The position numbers and the translations under genes were made by a program. From Planktothrix agardhii NIES-204 (GTDB taxonomy: Bacteria > Cyanobacteriota > Cyanobacteriia > Cyanobacteriales > Microcoleaceae), in the NCBI GenBank assembly GCA_003609755.1, contig AP017994.1, positions 1 to 52,365 on the forward strand: a DNA stretch of 52,365 nucleotides, read 5' to 3'. Each line of letters starts with the position of its first letter. Positions within the stretch are counted from its first letter, which is position 1. The notes under the pieces are model-generated. The model had not been told where the DNA came from and did not search any database. It was given only the letters and a program-made list of their open reading frames with translations. Shown piece by piece: positions 44,464 to 52,365 of the stretch.

Positions 44464-44868
44464 TTAAATCGTTCCCTCTATGCGAAAATCAGGGATTGAA
44501 GTTTCATCTAAACATTGCCAAAGATGCAAACAGAATGGATGATCATTTACCCACTGTGAACGAGGGGGAATTACTTGAATTGCTGTCGATTCTTTACCAA
44601 GGAAAATCTCTTTGACCTGAACAAATTCCGACCAAGAAGGGAGCTTGTCTTTTCGAGAGATACTTAAATGAATCCAGTTTTTGTTATCTTCGTAACGACA
44701 GCAACTTATTATGACTGCTAGACCATTTCGACTCCGATAAACGCCATAAGGTTGTTGTTCAATTTCAGATAATCTAATAGTTCTCCAATTCTGAGGTAAA
44801 TTTTTTGGTGGTTTCCAGTTAGCTGTTTGGGGTTTAACTACTTGCATAGTTTTAGTTAGTGAGTTCAT
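44464..44868 (-). CDS. DUF7694-like hypothetical protein
   Basis: From the ATG at 44868 this gives 134 residues. The C-terminal half has GLAVIISCCRYEDNKNWIHL, SISRKDKLPSWSEFVQVKEI, PPRSQWVNDHPFCLHLWQCL, a pattern seen in phage- and plasmid-encoded small proteins annotated as DUF7694. That domain is of unknown function. A longer start at 44904 would add MLIHSIIFNKYL, which looks untranslated. It overlaps the preceding gene by 17 bases, fitting coupled translation. Confidence 0.6.
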   Translation of the reverse strand: MNSLTKTMQVVKPQTANWKPPKNLPQNWRTIRLSEIEQQPYGVYRSRNGLAVIISCCRYEDNKNWIHLSISRKDKLPSWSEFVQVKEIFLGKESTAIQVIPPRSQWVNDHPFCLHLWQCLDETSIPDFRIEGTI

Positions 44869-45046
44869 CAAATATTTGTTGAATATTATTGAATGAATCA
44901 ACAATATTTTCTTCTAAAGTTTCTAAGGTTTGATCATTTTCTATCATCCAATTTAGATGATTTTCCAATTCCTGAATTAGAGAAATTAGTTCTTTAGTTG
45001 CTGTTCTCCTTGAATAAAATGCTTTGGCTTTAATTGATTTGTTCAT
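44852..45046 (-). CDS. Small helical hypothetical protein
   Basis: This 64-residue protein has a basic N-terminus (MNKSIKAKAFYSRRTATKEL) and two amphipathic helices (ISLIQELENHLNWMIENDQ and LEENIVDSFNNIQQIFDEL). It lies 28 bases after the truncated AAA gene and overlaps the next gene. No family recognised. Confidence 0.5.
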   Translation of the reverse strand: MNKSIKAKAFYSRRTATKELISLIQELENHLNWMIENDQTLETLEENIVDSFNNIQQIFDELTN

Positions 45047-45074
45047 TAAATGAAATCCTCTTGATAATCAACTT

Positions 45075-45800
45075 CTAAAAGCGGTAGCAAATAGATAGAG
45101 AAGCAGATTTCGCCCCACTCCGACTGGCCCAATCTTTTAAGGCTTCAATCTGATGACTGGCAATTTTAGCTAAAGGAATACAATCTGCAATTGAATCTAA
45201 AATATCCTCAGTTGTAAATTCTCGGTTTTGACTAAATCCAAATTGCATCGCATCATAAATTACTTGCTCAATTTCAGCACCGGAAAAATCTTTAGAACCC
45301 GACGCTAATAATTCAAAGTTGAATTGATTGGATTCTTGATTAGGGCTCTCCTGAGCGGAGTCGAAGGGTCTTAAACGGTTTAAGTGGACTTTAAAGATTT
45401 GTTCCCGTTCTGATTGAGTCGGTAAACTTAACCAGAATAATTCATCAAATCTGCCTTTTCTAATAAATTCAGCAGGCAAAAGTTCAACATTGTTGGCAGT
45501 AGCCACTACAAATACCGGAGCGGTCTTTTCGGCTAACCATCTTAATAAGGTTGCAAATACCCGCTTACTTGTGCCTGAATCCCCATCTGATTGATTATTT
45601 GAGAATGATTTATCAATTTCATCTATGAAAAGCACCACGGGCGCGATAGCTTCTGCTAATTTAATTACCTGTCTGACCCGCGACTCACTTTCCCCAACAA
45701 TCCCACCAAATAACCGCCCAACGTCTAATCTTAATAAAGGTAATTTCCATTCAGCAGCAATTGTCTTAGCTGTAGCGAACTGCAAACATAAACGTTTCAA
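45075..45800 (-). pseudogene. Truncated Ycf46-like AAA+ ATPase
   Basis: The last 232 or so residues of a Ycf46-type AAA ATPase remain: TAKTIAAEWKLPLLRLDVGR, FGGIVGESESRVRQVIKLAE, Walker B APVVLFIDEIDKSF, ATANNVELLPAEFIRKGRFD and the lid domain. The first ten codons (MKRLCLQFAT) come from transposon end sequence. The junction falls just after where Walker A should be, so the P-loop and the whole N-terminal domain are gone and ATP binding should be lost. The missing half is not found elsewhere in the window. It heads the operon carrying DUF2997 and DUF1257. Confidence 0.85.
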
Positions 45801-45935
45801 ACCGCAAACAAGTCAATTTTCAAACCACATTAACTGCAAATAAGGGGGGTCTCCAAACCACAATAATTGCAAATGAAACCACATTCACTGCAAACAAACC
45901 ACAATAATTGCAAATGAAACCACATTATTTGCCAA
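45771..45935. mobile_element. Transposon left end 1 (TGT... with internal repeats)
   Basis: It begins TGTAGCGAACTGCAAACATA and carries repeats of the form AAACCACA-TT/AT-A-TTGCAAATGA. It interrupts the AAA ATPase gene exactly at its start. A second copy in the same orientation begins at 47170. TGT termini plus internal short repeats are typical of Mu/Tn7/Tn5053-type elements that use an array of transposase-binding sites. Confidence 0.75.
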
Positions 45936-46103
45936 TAAGCTGTAACCATTGCAGAGGTTGGATTACAGCATTTGTCGCCTCCAGAGTGTCCAATTTATAC
46001 GAACTTTTACACCGGACATATATGTACGCTTTTCGTGGTTTAATTTGGACTAATACCGTTCAATTAAATCTATAAAGCGGTTTTTACCGACTCTTGTAGG
46101 GAT
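45936..46103. other. Leader of the resolvase gene
   Basis: A 168-bp stretch between the transposon end and the resolvase. GTAGGGAT precedes the ATG at 46104. TTATACGAACTTTTACACCG and GTGGTTTAATTTGGAC could belong to a resolution site, but no clear inverted repeat stands out. Confidence 0.35.
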
Positions 46104-46739
46104 ATGGCTATTTATGCTTATTTAAGGGTCTCCAGCGACAAACAAGACGTACACAACCAACGACATGGCATTTTAGAGTATGCCAACACTCATGGTTTGA
46201 GTCCCATCCAGTTTATAGAGGACACAATTTCTGGGCGGGAGAAATGGTTAGAGCGAGGTGTAGGACAACTACTGAATCAAACAGCGCAAGAATCCGATAT
46301 AGTCATTTTTTCAGAAGTGAGTCGGATGGCACGCTCCACCCTACAAGTCTTAGAAATGCTGGAGTGCTGTGTGCGTCGAGGAATCAACGTCCATATCGCC
46401 AAACAAGGAATGGTACTGGATGACTCCATGCAAAGCCGAATTACAGCAACAGTTTTGGGCTTGGCAGCAGAAATCGAACGGGAATTGATTGTACTGAGAA
46501 CAACCGAAGCCCTAGCCAAGCGTAAAGCCGAGGGAAAAACGTTGGGACGACCTAAAGGAAGACAATCTGCACATTTAAAACTGGACACAAGGGAAGCAGA
46601 AATTCGCAGCTATCTAGCCAAAGGGATTAGCAAACGCTCAATTGCCAAACTGGTCGATTGTTCACCTTCGACTCTCTACGATTGGTTGTCACGGAAACAT
46701 CTCCACCCCCGCCCCGATAAATTAGTGGAGAAATCATAG
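46104..46739 (+). CDS. Serine resolvase/invertase
   Basis: This 211-residue small serine recombinase has IYAYLRVSSDKQDVHNQRHG with catalytic Ser near residue 10, DIVIFSEVSRMARSTLQVLE with the SRMARS arginines near 67-75, and ATVLGLAAEIERELIVLRTT as the long E-helix. The C-terminal helix-turn-helix is KGISKRSIAKLVDCSPSTLY. It would resolve transposition cointegrates or invert DNA. It is the first gene of the transposon whose left end is at 45771; the next gene starts 1 base after its stop. Confidence 0.92.
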   Translation: MAIYAYLRVSSDKQDVHNQRHGILEYANTHGLSPIQFIEDTISGREKWLERGVGQLLNQTAQESDIVIFSEVSRMARSTLQVLEMLECCVRRGINVHIAKQGMVLDDSMQSRITATVLGLAAEIERELIVLRTTEALAKRKAEGKTLGRPKGRQSAHLKLDTREAEIRSYLAKGISKRSIAKLVDCSPSTLYDWLSRKHLHPRPDKLVEKS

Positions 46740-46740
46740 G

Positions 46741-47190
46741 ATGCCCAAGAAACAAATACCAATTGATGCCATCGTAGATCTACGTCGCCGCTTAGACCAA
46801 CTACCACCGCGCAGTCCATCCCGTCGGGTATTAGTCCAAGAAATAGCGCAACTGTATGGCATTTCCGAAGATACGGTGTATCGAACACTGCGAGAAGGCA
46901 ATGGAATTCGCCCAGTACGTCGCGCTGATTGTGATGTCCCGCGTGTAACTCCCAAAGCAACTCTGGAGCGATATTGCGAAATCATTGCTGCCATTAAAAT
47001 ACGCACATCTAACCGTAAAGGTCGCCATTTATCTACCGTGCAAGCAATTCGCTTATTGGAAGAAGATGGCATCAACACACCAGATGGTCATGTCACCGTG
47101 CCAGTAGGTTTGCTCAAACCAACCACCGTCAATCGTTATCTCAACAAATGGGGCTACGACCGCAATACCTGTAGCGAACTGCAAACATAA
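46741..47190 (+). pseudogene. Truncated DDE transposase, N-terminal part
   Basis: This 149-residue N-terminal region of a larger DDE-type transposase has two helix-turn-helix-like parts (VLVQEIAQLYGISEDTVYRT and RHLSTVQAIRLLEEDGINTP) and ends TVNRYLNKWGYDRN. The final codons TCSELQT are read from the inserted transposon end at 47170, so the catalytic domain is missing. I expect the intact protein to be several times longer, as in resolvase-transposase pairs of cyanobacteria. It is therefore inactive as a transposase. Confidence 0.8.
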
Positions 47191-47311
47191 ACGCTTCAAA
47201 CTGCAAACAAGGCAATTTTGAAACCACATTATCTGCAAATAAGGGGGGCTCAAAACCAAATTATTTGCAAATGAAACCAAATTATCTGTAAACAAACCAA
47301 ATTATTTGCAA
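47170..47311. mobile_element. Transposon left end 2, same orientation as end 1
   Basis: TGTAGCGAACTGCAAACATA is repeated exactly, followed by AACGCTTCAAACTGCAAACA and AAACCAAATTATTTGCAAAT units. It interrupts the transposase gene and is itself cut by the IS at 47312. It is not the inverted partner of end 1, so it represents a second insertion of the same family. Confidence 0.75.
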
Positions 47312-47587
47312 CCCACATTCCGCAGATAGGGGTCAAATTTTCCACTAATTCTAAAAAATAGAAACCTATTCCAATTTTTCGGTGAACTTCCGAGGCTTTA
47401 CTATCAAATTATATAGCTAGTTTACCGCTATTTAACTAAACATAAATAATTACTATTTTTTAATAGAAATAGAACTCCATTTTTTTAATATATTTGTATT
47501 TTATCACCAAATTCTTTTCAGCCAAGAGTTCTCATCTTGACTCATAACTTAGATTTTTTACAACTATTTCCCCCTTTCTTTTAATCT

Positions 47588-49231
47588 TTATCCCCCAGGA
47601 ATCATTAAATAGTATTGACAGCAATCTTTCCCTAAATGCTGCAATATTTCTTGACGTTCTTGGGTTAAGTTACTCACTTGTTTCTCCCCATTTATCCTGA
47701 CTAAATGTACCGCTTGAAACATTTGAAATATCCACCGCATTGTCGGTTTATTCGTGATTTTCTTGACCTGATTCCTCACCCCTTCTTGGGCTGTTTCTAA
47801 TTGTTTTCTCAATTTTCTTTGAGCTAGGTTATACACTAACAAGCACAATCCCATTATCATCGCTATTGCTTCCACTCTCTCTGGTTTTTTCACGAATACA
47901 CTTGCTGTGAAAAATAACGGATCTTTTAAAAATCTAAATCCTCTCTCGTTACTTTGCTGCGCTTTATATTCGGCTAATAGCTTTTCATTACTCACCTCTT
48001 TCTTGTCTAATATATTTGTCGCTAATATAAATCTTCCGGCTTTGATTTTTTCCGCTTCTATCACTGATTCTCTAGGTTCTATCTCTCCTGTTACTTGATA
48101 AACTATTGTCTTTTCTTGATTCCCTTTTTCTGTTTTACTTTGGCTTTTTTTACTGGCTTTTTCTGTGCATTTTATTTCTTTTATTTCGTGATATTTCCAC
48201 GAATCTGATAACATTTTTATCCCAATCTCTGCATCCGCTATGCAAGCATACTCTTGTTTCAATAGCTTCCGCAGTGATGCTTTGGCGTTCTCTAACTGTT
48301 TTTCTACTTGCTCTGATATTTTTTTTAGGGCTGCTTTTTTCCTGGCTTCACTTTCTACTACTAACCATCTTTGTTTTATGTTTGCGTACTCACTTGATTT
48401 CGTTGCTATTCTATATCCTTTTATTTGACTCTGCTCCCATTCTTCCTCTTCTATCTCTACAATCTTATTTTGCGCTTCTTTTATACTTAATGGTACTCTT
48501 GTTATCCATTTCATTCCTGCCATTGCTCCTATATTCTCTGCTGTGTATAATGCACTGTCTGCTACACATATTCCTTCAAATGTCCATTGCTTTTTAAATT
48601 CTTTTAGTCTTTCTACAAATACGCTTTTATCATCGGCGTTTCCGTCATCTATTTTTAGATATAATGGCACATCTCCGTCTCCGCTTACTACCATATCTAT
48701 TATAAATTGTTTCAGATCTGGTCTTTTATCTCTTGAGTATCCATGCACTATTTTTATGGCTTTCATTTCTTCTTCTATTTCCTGATTTTCTTCTTCTTTA
48801 CTTTTGTATTCTCCCTCTACTGATATCGAACTGCTATCTAGGTGTACGCTTTCCTTTTCTACTTGGAATTTTTGGGCGGCTTTTAGGGCTATTGCTGTGA
48901 ATAGATTTGTTGTTCCTACTTCATAATATTTATCTAATGCTCTCCCGATTCTGTCATCATTTAGTTGCTCTGCTGTTACTCCTTCTCCTATTAAATGTTC
49001 TGTTGCTTTCCCAATGAAAAAGTTCTCGAATAGGTACAGTGGCGCGCTCAAAAATCCTAATCCATTCAAAATCATTGCTTTCATTACCTGTCCTGGGCTT
49101 ATGGCTTCTTTTCCTCTTAATCCCACTTTTTTATTCACTTCTTCTACTAATTCCATCTCATCTATTATCCCTGCTACTATTCCTAAATGGTCTAAATTTA
49201 CGATTTCTATCGCTTCTAGGGGGTTTTTCAT
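47588..49231 (-). CDS. IS1634-family transposase (DUF4277 N-terminus)
   Basis: This 547-residue protein has the N-terminal DUF4277 segment (IVNLDHLGIVAGIIDEMELV, ISPGQVMKAMILNGLGFLSA). The DDE catalytic core has VHLDSSSISVEG, GDVPLYLKIDDGNADDKSVF and ICVADSALYTAENIGAM. A late acidic/basic block is NERGFRFLKDPLFFTASVFV with the E-R-FR pattern, then AIAMIMGLCLLVYNLAQRKL. It is full length for this family and unbroken, so the IS may still move. The 3' end lies 260 bases from the left inverted repeat. Confidence 0.92.
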   Translation of the reverse strand: MKNPLEAIEIVNLDHLGIVAGIIDEMELVEEVNKKVGLRGKEAISPGQVMKAMILNGLGFLSAPLYLFENFFIGKATEHLIGEGVTAEQLNDDRIGRALDKYYEVGTTNLFTAIALKAAQKFQVEKESVHLDSSSISVEGEYKSKEEENQEIEEEMKAIKIVHGYSRDKRPDLKQFIIDMVVSGDGDVPLYLKIDDGNADDKSVFVERLKEFKKQWTFEGICVADSALYTAENIGAMAGMKWITRVPLSIKEAQNKIVEIEEEEWEQSQIKGYRIATKSSEYANIKQRWLVVESEARKKAALKKISEQVEKQLENAKASLRKLLKQEYACIADAEIGIKMLSDSWKYHEIKEIKCTEKASKKSQSKTEKGNQEKTIVYQVTGEIEPRESVIEAEKIKAGRFILATNILDKKEVSNEKLLAEYKAQQSNERGFRFLKDPLFFTASVFVKKPERVEAIAMIMGLCLLVYNLAQRKLRKQLETAQEGVRNQVKKITNKPTMRWIFQMFQAVHLVRINGEKQVSNLTQERQEILQHLGKDCCQYYLMIPGG

Positions 49232-49261
49232 CTTTTTATTGGTTCAGTTACTGCAATTATT

Positions 49262-49475
49262 ATTCTACATTAAAAATAGTCCAAATTATTACATGGCAAT
49301 CATTTGGGCTTTTATTTAGAACAATTTAGTTGAAAATTAAATTGACTTAAATATCTGCGGAATGTGGGATTCTACATTAAAAATAGTCCAAATTATTACA
49401 TGGCAATCATTTGGGCTTTTATTTAGAACAATTTAGTTGAAAATTAAATTGACTTAAATATCTGCGGAATGTGGG
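49262..49475. repeat. Tandem duplication of the IS right end (2 x 107 bp)
   Basis: ATTCTACATTAAAAATAGTC to GCGGAATGTGGG is repeated without change at a 107-bp offset. The duplication contains the terminal inverted repeat, so two alternative right ends exist. Confidence 0.95.
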
Positions 49476-49535
49476 TTGGAACACAATTATATTATAGTTG
49501 CGGGTTTGGGGATTTATAATTGCAGGTCGCTTTCG
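49476..49535. mobile_element. Possible degenerate right end of the resolvase transposon
   Basis: On the minus strand AGCGACCTGCAATTATAAAT resembles the left-end AGCGAACTGCAAACATAAAC (15 of 20 positions). ACAATTATATTATAGTTGCG resembles the inner repeats. The TGT terminus is not preserved. It may close the mobile patchwork that began at 45771. Confidence 0.35.
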
Positions 49536-49613
49536 CTATTTTTACCCCTTTAAGTCAGGAATAAAAATAGCTGAATTAATCGGGGTCTTAGAATCCTTAT
49601 TTTTTAATATAAA

Positions 49614-50408
49614 CTATAATTTTACTAAAACTTCTTGATGAATTAGGTGATAAATTAGATCAGTGACTTGAGAGGCTAAGGCTGGACTTTTGAGTAATAC
49701 TCCCATTTCCATATTCAAGGTCAAAGCATATTCGGTGAGATTGGCACTGGTAATAAATAAATATTTCTGATCCGAAATCACACTTTTAATATGTAAAGAA
49801 CCATAACGTCCCTGCGGATCATGAAGCCGCTTTTCTACAGGCCAAAGAAAAACTTGCGCGTCTCTAAGGATTTTCTGCCCCAATGCGGTTGTTCCTTTAA
49901 AAGACATCTTACCCCCTTCTGCTTGAGTAGTTTCTAAAATAATTTTTAATTGAATTCCTCGCTCTAAGGCTTCTAATAAAGCTTCGGCAATTTCTGGGAT
50001 TTTATAAACCGCAAAACTAATAATAATTAATTGTTGTTGGGTGTCTCGAATCAATTGTAATAAGACTTGATCTGTCCGTCGAACTGGAATCCCTAAAGTG
50101 GGTGGGCCTGTCCAAACTAATTCGGCTGCTAAGGATTGTTGAGAGGTTTGAATCGAATAAGCTGAAGCCATTAACGCAGATGCGATCGCACGACTATCCC
50201 AATCCGATTGATTTTGTTGCCAAAGGGTAAACAATTCACCCACTAAACGGCGAAACATTGGATTAGAAAGTTGATTTAAAATTTGATCAATGAACGGATA
50301 ATGGGAATCAAAAACTTGCTCTCCCAAAGAATGAATGACAGAGTTTAACACCAGAGGCGGTAATTCTTGAGCCACCTGATAAATTTTTTCTAACAGTTGA
50401 CGATTCAC
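49614..50408 (-). CDS. drmC: DISARM phospholipase-D-like protein DrmC
   Basis: This 264-residue PLD-superfamily protein has one visible HKD-type motif: YGSLHIKSVISDQKYLFITS with SANLTEYALTLNMEMG, near residue 200-235. A preceding segment RRTDQVLLQLIRDTQQQLII is typical of PLD nucleases. In DISARM, DrmC was reported as dispensable in the best-studied case. It starts 6 bases after drmB ends and is the last gene of the operon. The following 138-bp gap to the mobile region contains no gene. Confidence 0.9.
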   Translation of the reverse strand: MNRQLLEKIYQVAQELPPLVLNSVIHSLGEQVFDSHYPFIDQILNQLSNPMFRRLVGELFTLWQQNQSDWDSRAIASALMASAYSIQTSQQSLAAELVWTGPPTLGIPVRRTDQVLLQLIRDTQQQLIIISFAVYKIPEIAEALLEALERGIQLKIILETTQAEGGKMSFKGTTALGQKILRDAQVFLWPVEKRLHDPQGRYGSLHIKSVISDQKYLFITSANLTEYALTLNMEMGVLLKSPALASQVTDLIYHLIHQEVLVKL

Positions 50409-50414
50409 AAGTTT

Positions 50415-52283
50415 TTACTCAAAAAAAGCTAAATCATCCCGTTCAAGGGTCGAAACCAATACCGTTCTATCTAAAAATTGATTTCCCCGTTCACAAGAGG
50501 TTTCAGGGGCAAATAAACAGGCATGGCAGGCAGCCCAATGTAAGGTCGGAGTTCCCTCCATTGGCTTATGTTCAGCACAGAGGGGATCTGAAGCACATAA
50601 ACGCATTTGCTCTAAGGCTTGACTGATGTGGTGTCCTAGGGTTTTCGGTTCACCTAAATGGACTAATCCCCCTAATGTGCCTTCACTATCAGGAGTTGCT
50701 GTATAAATTAATAATCCGGCTTGAGGGCCATTCTCGTCTTCTGGGGGTTTGGAGTAGATCCGTTCTCTAAGACTGGCTGCATTATAACCACATTCAATTG
50801 ACAATTGACGCATTAAGGTGTGAGAGAAGGAATGAATTAATAAATAACGAATGGAGGGAGAATGAATTTTATCAGGATCTAAATTTCGACTATTAAGCCA
50901 ATTTTTATGGGCTTCACGGGTTAAAATTTCATGTTTGCGGATACCCGGACGTTGTTCCCATTCTTGTAAAAAAGATTCTTGAAAACGCAAAAAAATTCCC
51001 TCCCCTTTAACTTCTGTCGTGGGAACCCAGGTGGGAGGATTACGACTAATAGAAACTCGATATTCCCGGGGAATTTCTCCCGTATCCGCAAAATCCCCAG
51101 GAGATTGAATGCGGGTAAAACCAATTAAAGCCCGAACTTCCCTTAGTCGTTCTACTAACACGGTGGGTTCAAAATACGCTTCAAATCCAACGGGAGGTGC
51201 GACAGTTCTTAACTGAAATTCTGAATTATTTTTACTGGGGTTAGCGGTTGAAAAAACTTCCCATTCAGGAGTTTTTAAATCCTGTGCATTGTCGTTGGTT
51301 TCTAAACCTTGTTGTTGTTGCTGTAATGTATTCCAAATATCTTCTAAGGAATTATTGGCAAATTCTTGTAGTTGTCCCATTGCTTGCATTGCTGCTAAAA
51401 TAGCTTGTAGAATTTCTCGACTATTTGCTTTACTGAGAGCATTAAAATTGCGTTCCACTAACTGCCCTAATACATTGGAATCAACGGGAATGGAAAGAGC
51501 GGATAAGGTAATGGAAAACCAACTATTAGAAGCCCCTAATAAAATACTTTTCATTTGTTCTTTACAATCTTCATCAAAGCTACGAAGATGGGGGTGATGA
51601 GCGCGACAACGGGGCATATTTTTTTTACCCGAATCTCCAAAGGCATCGGACAGACTTCGGGGCGGAATGTCACACCCTTTACACCGAACAAAAATATCCG
51701 TAACGTTCCCTGAAACGCCTCTTTCTTCTAAATATAAAGGCCCTGGACAGGCTGCTTGACCGTGATGAACAAAATAAGACCAGGGAAAATCATCTAAATG
51801 TCCTCGTTCACAAGCAACTAAAAAACGGGCAGGAATAACGGCAGGGGGTTTACTGGTTTTGGAGCAATTCTTATGAACATAACGGGTTTCATTAGGGCGA
51901 TAAGGATTAATTTTGAGTTCAAATAATTGGGAGGCTAAAGGAGCTAATAATCGACAGCGAGGACAAACCATCCAAGTGGGAAACGGAGCCACAGGAATCC
52001 CGATTTTAGAGCCTTCATCAAAGGGGTTAGACGGGTCAGAGCTTTCAGGAGGCATAGGAGGTGAAAGCAGTTGTTTAACTTGATGTCCGAGTTCTTTGCG
52101 AACTGCGGCTAAAAGACGATTTTCTGAGAGTTCAATGGTATGGTTCCTATTCCAGTCTTCTAGTCCCATAACCATTGCAGAAAGATTCGGTAAATCGGCA
52201 ACCGCCCCAATTCCATAGGTGAATAAAATTTGGCTTGGACGCAGTTCACCGACTTTGGTTTTTTTGGGTGGAGATTGAGTCAT
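50415..52283 (-). CDS. drmB: DISARM DUF1998 protein DrmB
   Basis: This 622-residue protein begins with SQILFTYGIGAVADLPNLSA, has a zinc-like CPRCRLLAPLASQLFEL near residue 107 and paired cysteines to about 225 (CKGCDIPPRSLSDAFG). The C-terminal DUF1998 domain contains IRYLLIHSFSHTLMRQLSIE near 480-500, and cysteines HWAACHACLFAPETSCERGN near 590-610. DrmB forms a complex with DrmA that loads on DNA ends. It lies directly after drmA across the circular junction and 6 bases before drmC. Confidence 0.92.
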   Translation of the reverse strand: MTQSPPKKTKVGELRPSQILFTYGIGAVADLPNLSAMVMGLEDWNRNHTIELSENRLLAAVRKELGHQVKQLLSPPMPPESSDPSNPFDEGSKIGIPVAPFPTWMVCPRCRLLAPLASQLFELKINPYRPNETRYVHKNCSKTSKPPAVIPARFLVACERGHLDDFPWSYFVHHGQAACPGPLYLEERGVSGNVTDIFVRCKGCDIPPRSLSDAFGDSGKKNMPRCRAHHPHLRSFDEDCKEQMKSILLGASNSWFSITLSALSIPVDSNVLGQLVERNFNALSKANSREILQAILAAMQAMGQLQEFANNSLEDIWNTLQQQQQGLETNDNAQDLKTPEWEVFSTANPSKNNSEFQLRTVAPPVGFEAYFEPTVLVERLREVRALIGFTRIQSPGDFADTGEIPREYRVSISRNPPTWVPTTEVKGEGIFLRFQESFLQEWEQRPGIRKHEILTREAHKNWLNSRNLDPDKIHSPSIRYLLIHSFSHTLMRQLSIECGYNAASLRERIYSKPPEDENGPQAGLLIYTATPDSEGTLGGLVHLGEPKTLGHHISQALEQMRLCASDPLCAEHKPMEGTPTLHWAACHACLFAPETSCERGNQFLDRTVLVSTLERDDLAFFE

Positions 52284-52285
52284 GG

Positions 52286-52337
52286 GATTTACGATTTACG
52301 ATTTACGATTTATGATTTACGATTTATGATTTATGAT
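52286..52337. repeat. GATTTAC heptamer array between drmA and drmB
   Basis: Seven tandem heptamers (ATTTACG/ATTTATG) occupy almost the whole gap between the drmB start and the drmA stop. They belong to the family seen at 3467, 9775 and 10318. Confidence 0.85.
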
Positions 52338-52365
52338 TTACTCAAACGGTTGAGGTTTTCTATCT
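52338..52365 (-). CDS. drmA: 3' end of drmA, reached across the circular junction
   Basis: Bases 52365 to 52338 on the minus strand complete the split codon left at base 1 (CA plus A gives CAA). They then encode DRKPQPFE and a TAA stop. The stop lies 54 bp before the drmB start and is followed by the GATTTAC heptamer array. This is the sequence evidence that the molecule is circular. Confidence 0.85.

Larger units (their letters stand above)
47312..49475. mobile_element. IS1634-like insertion sequence
   Basis: The ends are a perfect 17-base inverted repeat: CCCACATTCCGCAGATA at 47312-47328 and its complement at 49459-49475. Total length is 2164 bp with one transposase gene on the minus strand. 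The right end is doubled: a 107-bp unit ending in the inverted repeat occurs twice (49262-49368, 49369-49475). No target duplication is visible at the outer boundaries (TTTGCAA versus TTGGAAC). Confidence 0.85.

Noticed and set aside
48106-48785. Leu/Ser/Phe-rich plus-strand frames over the IS transposase
   Set aside because: They are antisense shadows of the 547-residue transposase, whose motifs are intact.
47305-49485. Target-site duplication around the IS1634-like element
   Set aside because: The flanks TTTGCAA and TTGGAAC are not identical over five or more bases, so I do not call one.
1-52365. tRNA or rRNA genes
   Set aside because: I saw no cloverleaf-like or rRNA-like sequence, although a dedicated covariance search could not be run here.

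Overview
The window looks like a complete circular plasmid from a cyanobacterium. HIP1-type GCGATCGC/GCGATCG sites are scattered throughout. The replication gene at 14902 resembles the cyanobacterial CyRepA1 family, and a Ycf46/Ycf35/DUF2997 cluster of the kind found in cyanobacteria is present. The two ends join: the minus-strand drmA frame that leaves the window at base 1 continues in frame from base 52365 and stops nine codons later at 52338-52340, directly ahead of drmB. A genus cannot be fixed; a filamentous or bloom-forming cyanobacterium is an inference.

Defence block 1, minus strand, running through the junction: HNH gene (14245-13946), drmD (13703-10563), a four-helix-bundle (S23-like) gene (10301-9942), drmMI (9772-5132), a VapB/VapC-like pair (4690-3990), drmA (3980-1 and 52365-52338), drmB (52283-50415) and drmC (50408-49614). 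This is a class 1 DISARM set. Heptamer-based GATTTAC repeats, 98-bp hairpin repeats and 21-bp tandem repeats fill its intergenic spaces and also interrupt drmA and drmMI in frame.

Replication and defence block 2: 12-bp direct repeats (14338-14413) precede a CyRepA1-like initiator (14902-18522), followed by a tyrosine recombinase (18572-19267). On the minus strand lies a four-gene locus of adenine methylase, DUF3696-type AAA ATPase, PIN-like protein and type III-like restriction helicase (27178-19599). Then come a small DNA-binding regulator with palindromic operators (27531), a secreted thermonuclease (28070) and a GmrSD-like DUF262/DUF1524 protein (31114-29408).

Plasmid core: a small ribbon-helix-helix-type gene (31639-31463) and a strong sigma70-type promoter (31731-31759) precede a rightward operon (31962-36097). 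This operon includes a gene with a dnaX-like A AAA AAG slippery site leading into a coiled-coil -1 frame, and an FtsK/HerA-like ATPase followed at once by a converging array of GTCGTAA repeats. Next are a primase-polymerase/DUF3987 protein (37092-40367) with inverted blocks of AACTGTAG repeats inside the gene, a ParA/RHH partition pair (40653-41509) flanked by ATTTAAACAT repeats, and an HU-GYF_2 fusion (41673).

The minus-strand operon at 45800-42323 carries a truncated Ycf46-like AAA ATPase, an ASCH-domain protein, DUF2997, DUF1257 (Ycf35) and small unknown genes. A patchwork of mobile elements (45771 to about 49535) separates it from DISARM: two same-orientation transposon ends, a serine resolvase, a truncated transposase and an IS1634-like insertion sequence. 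Overall the element combines replication and partition functions with at least three anti-phage or anti-DNA systems. I recognise no relaxase.
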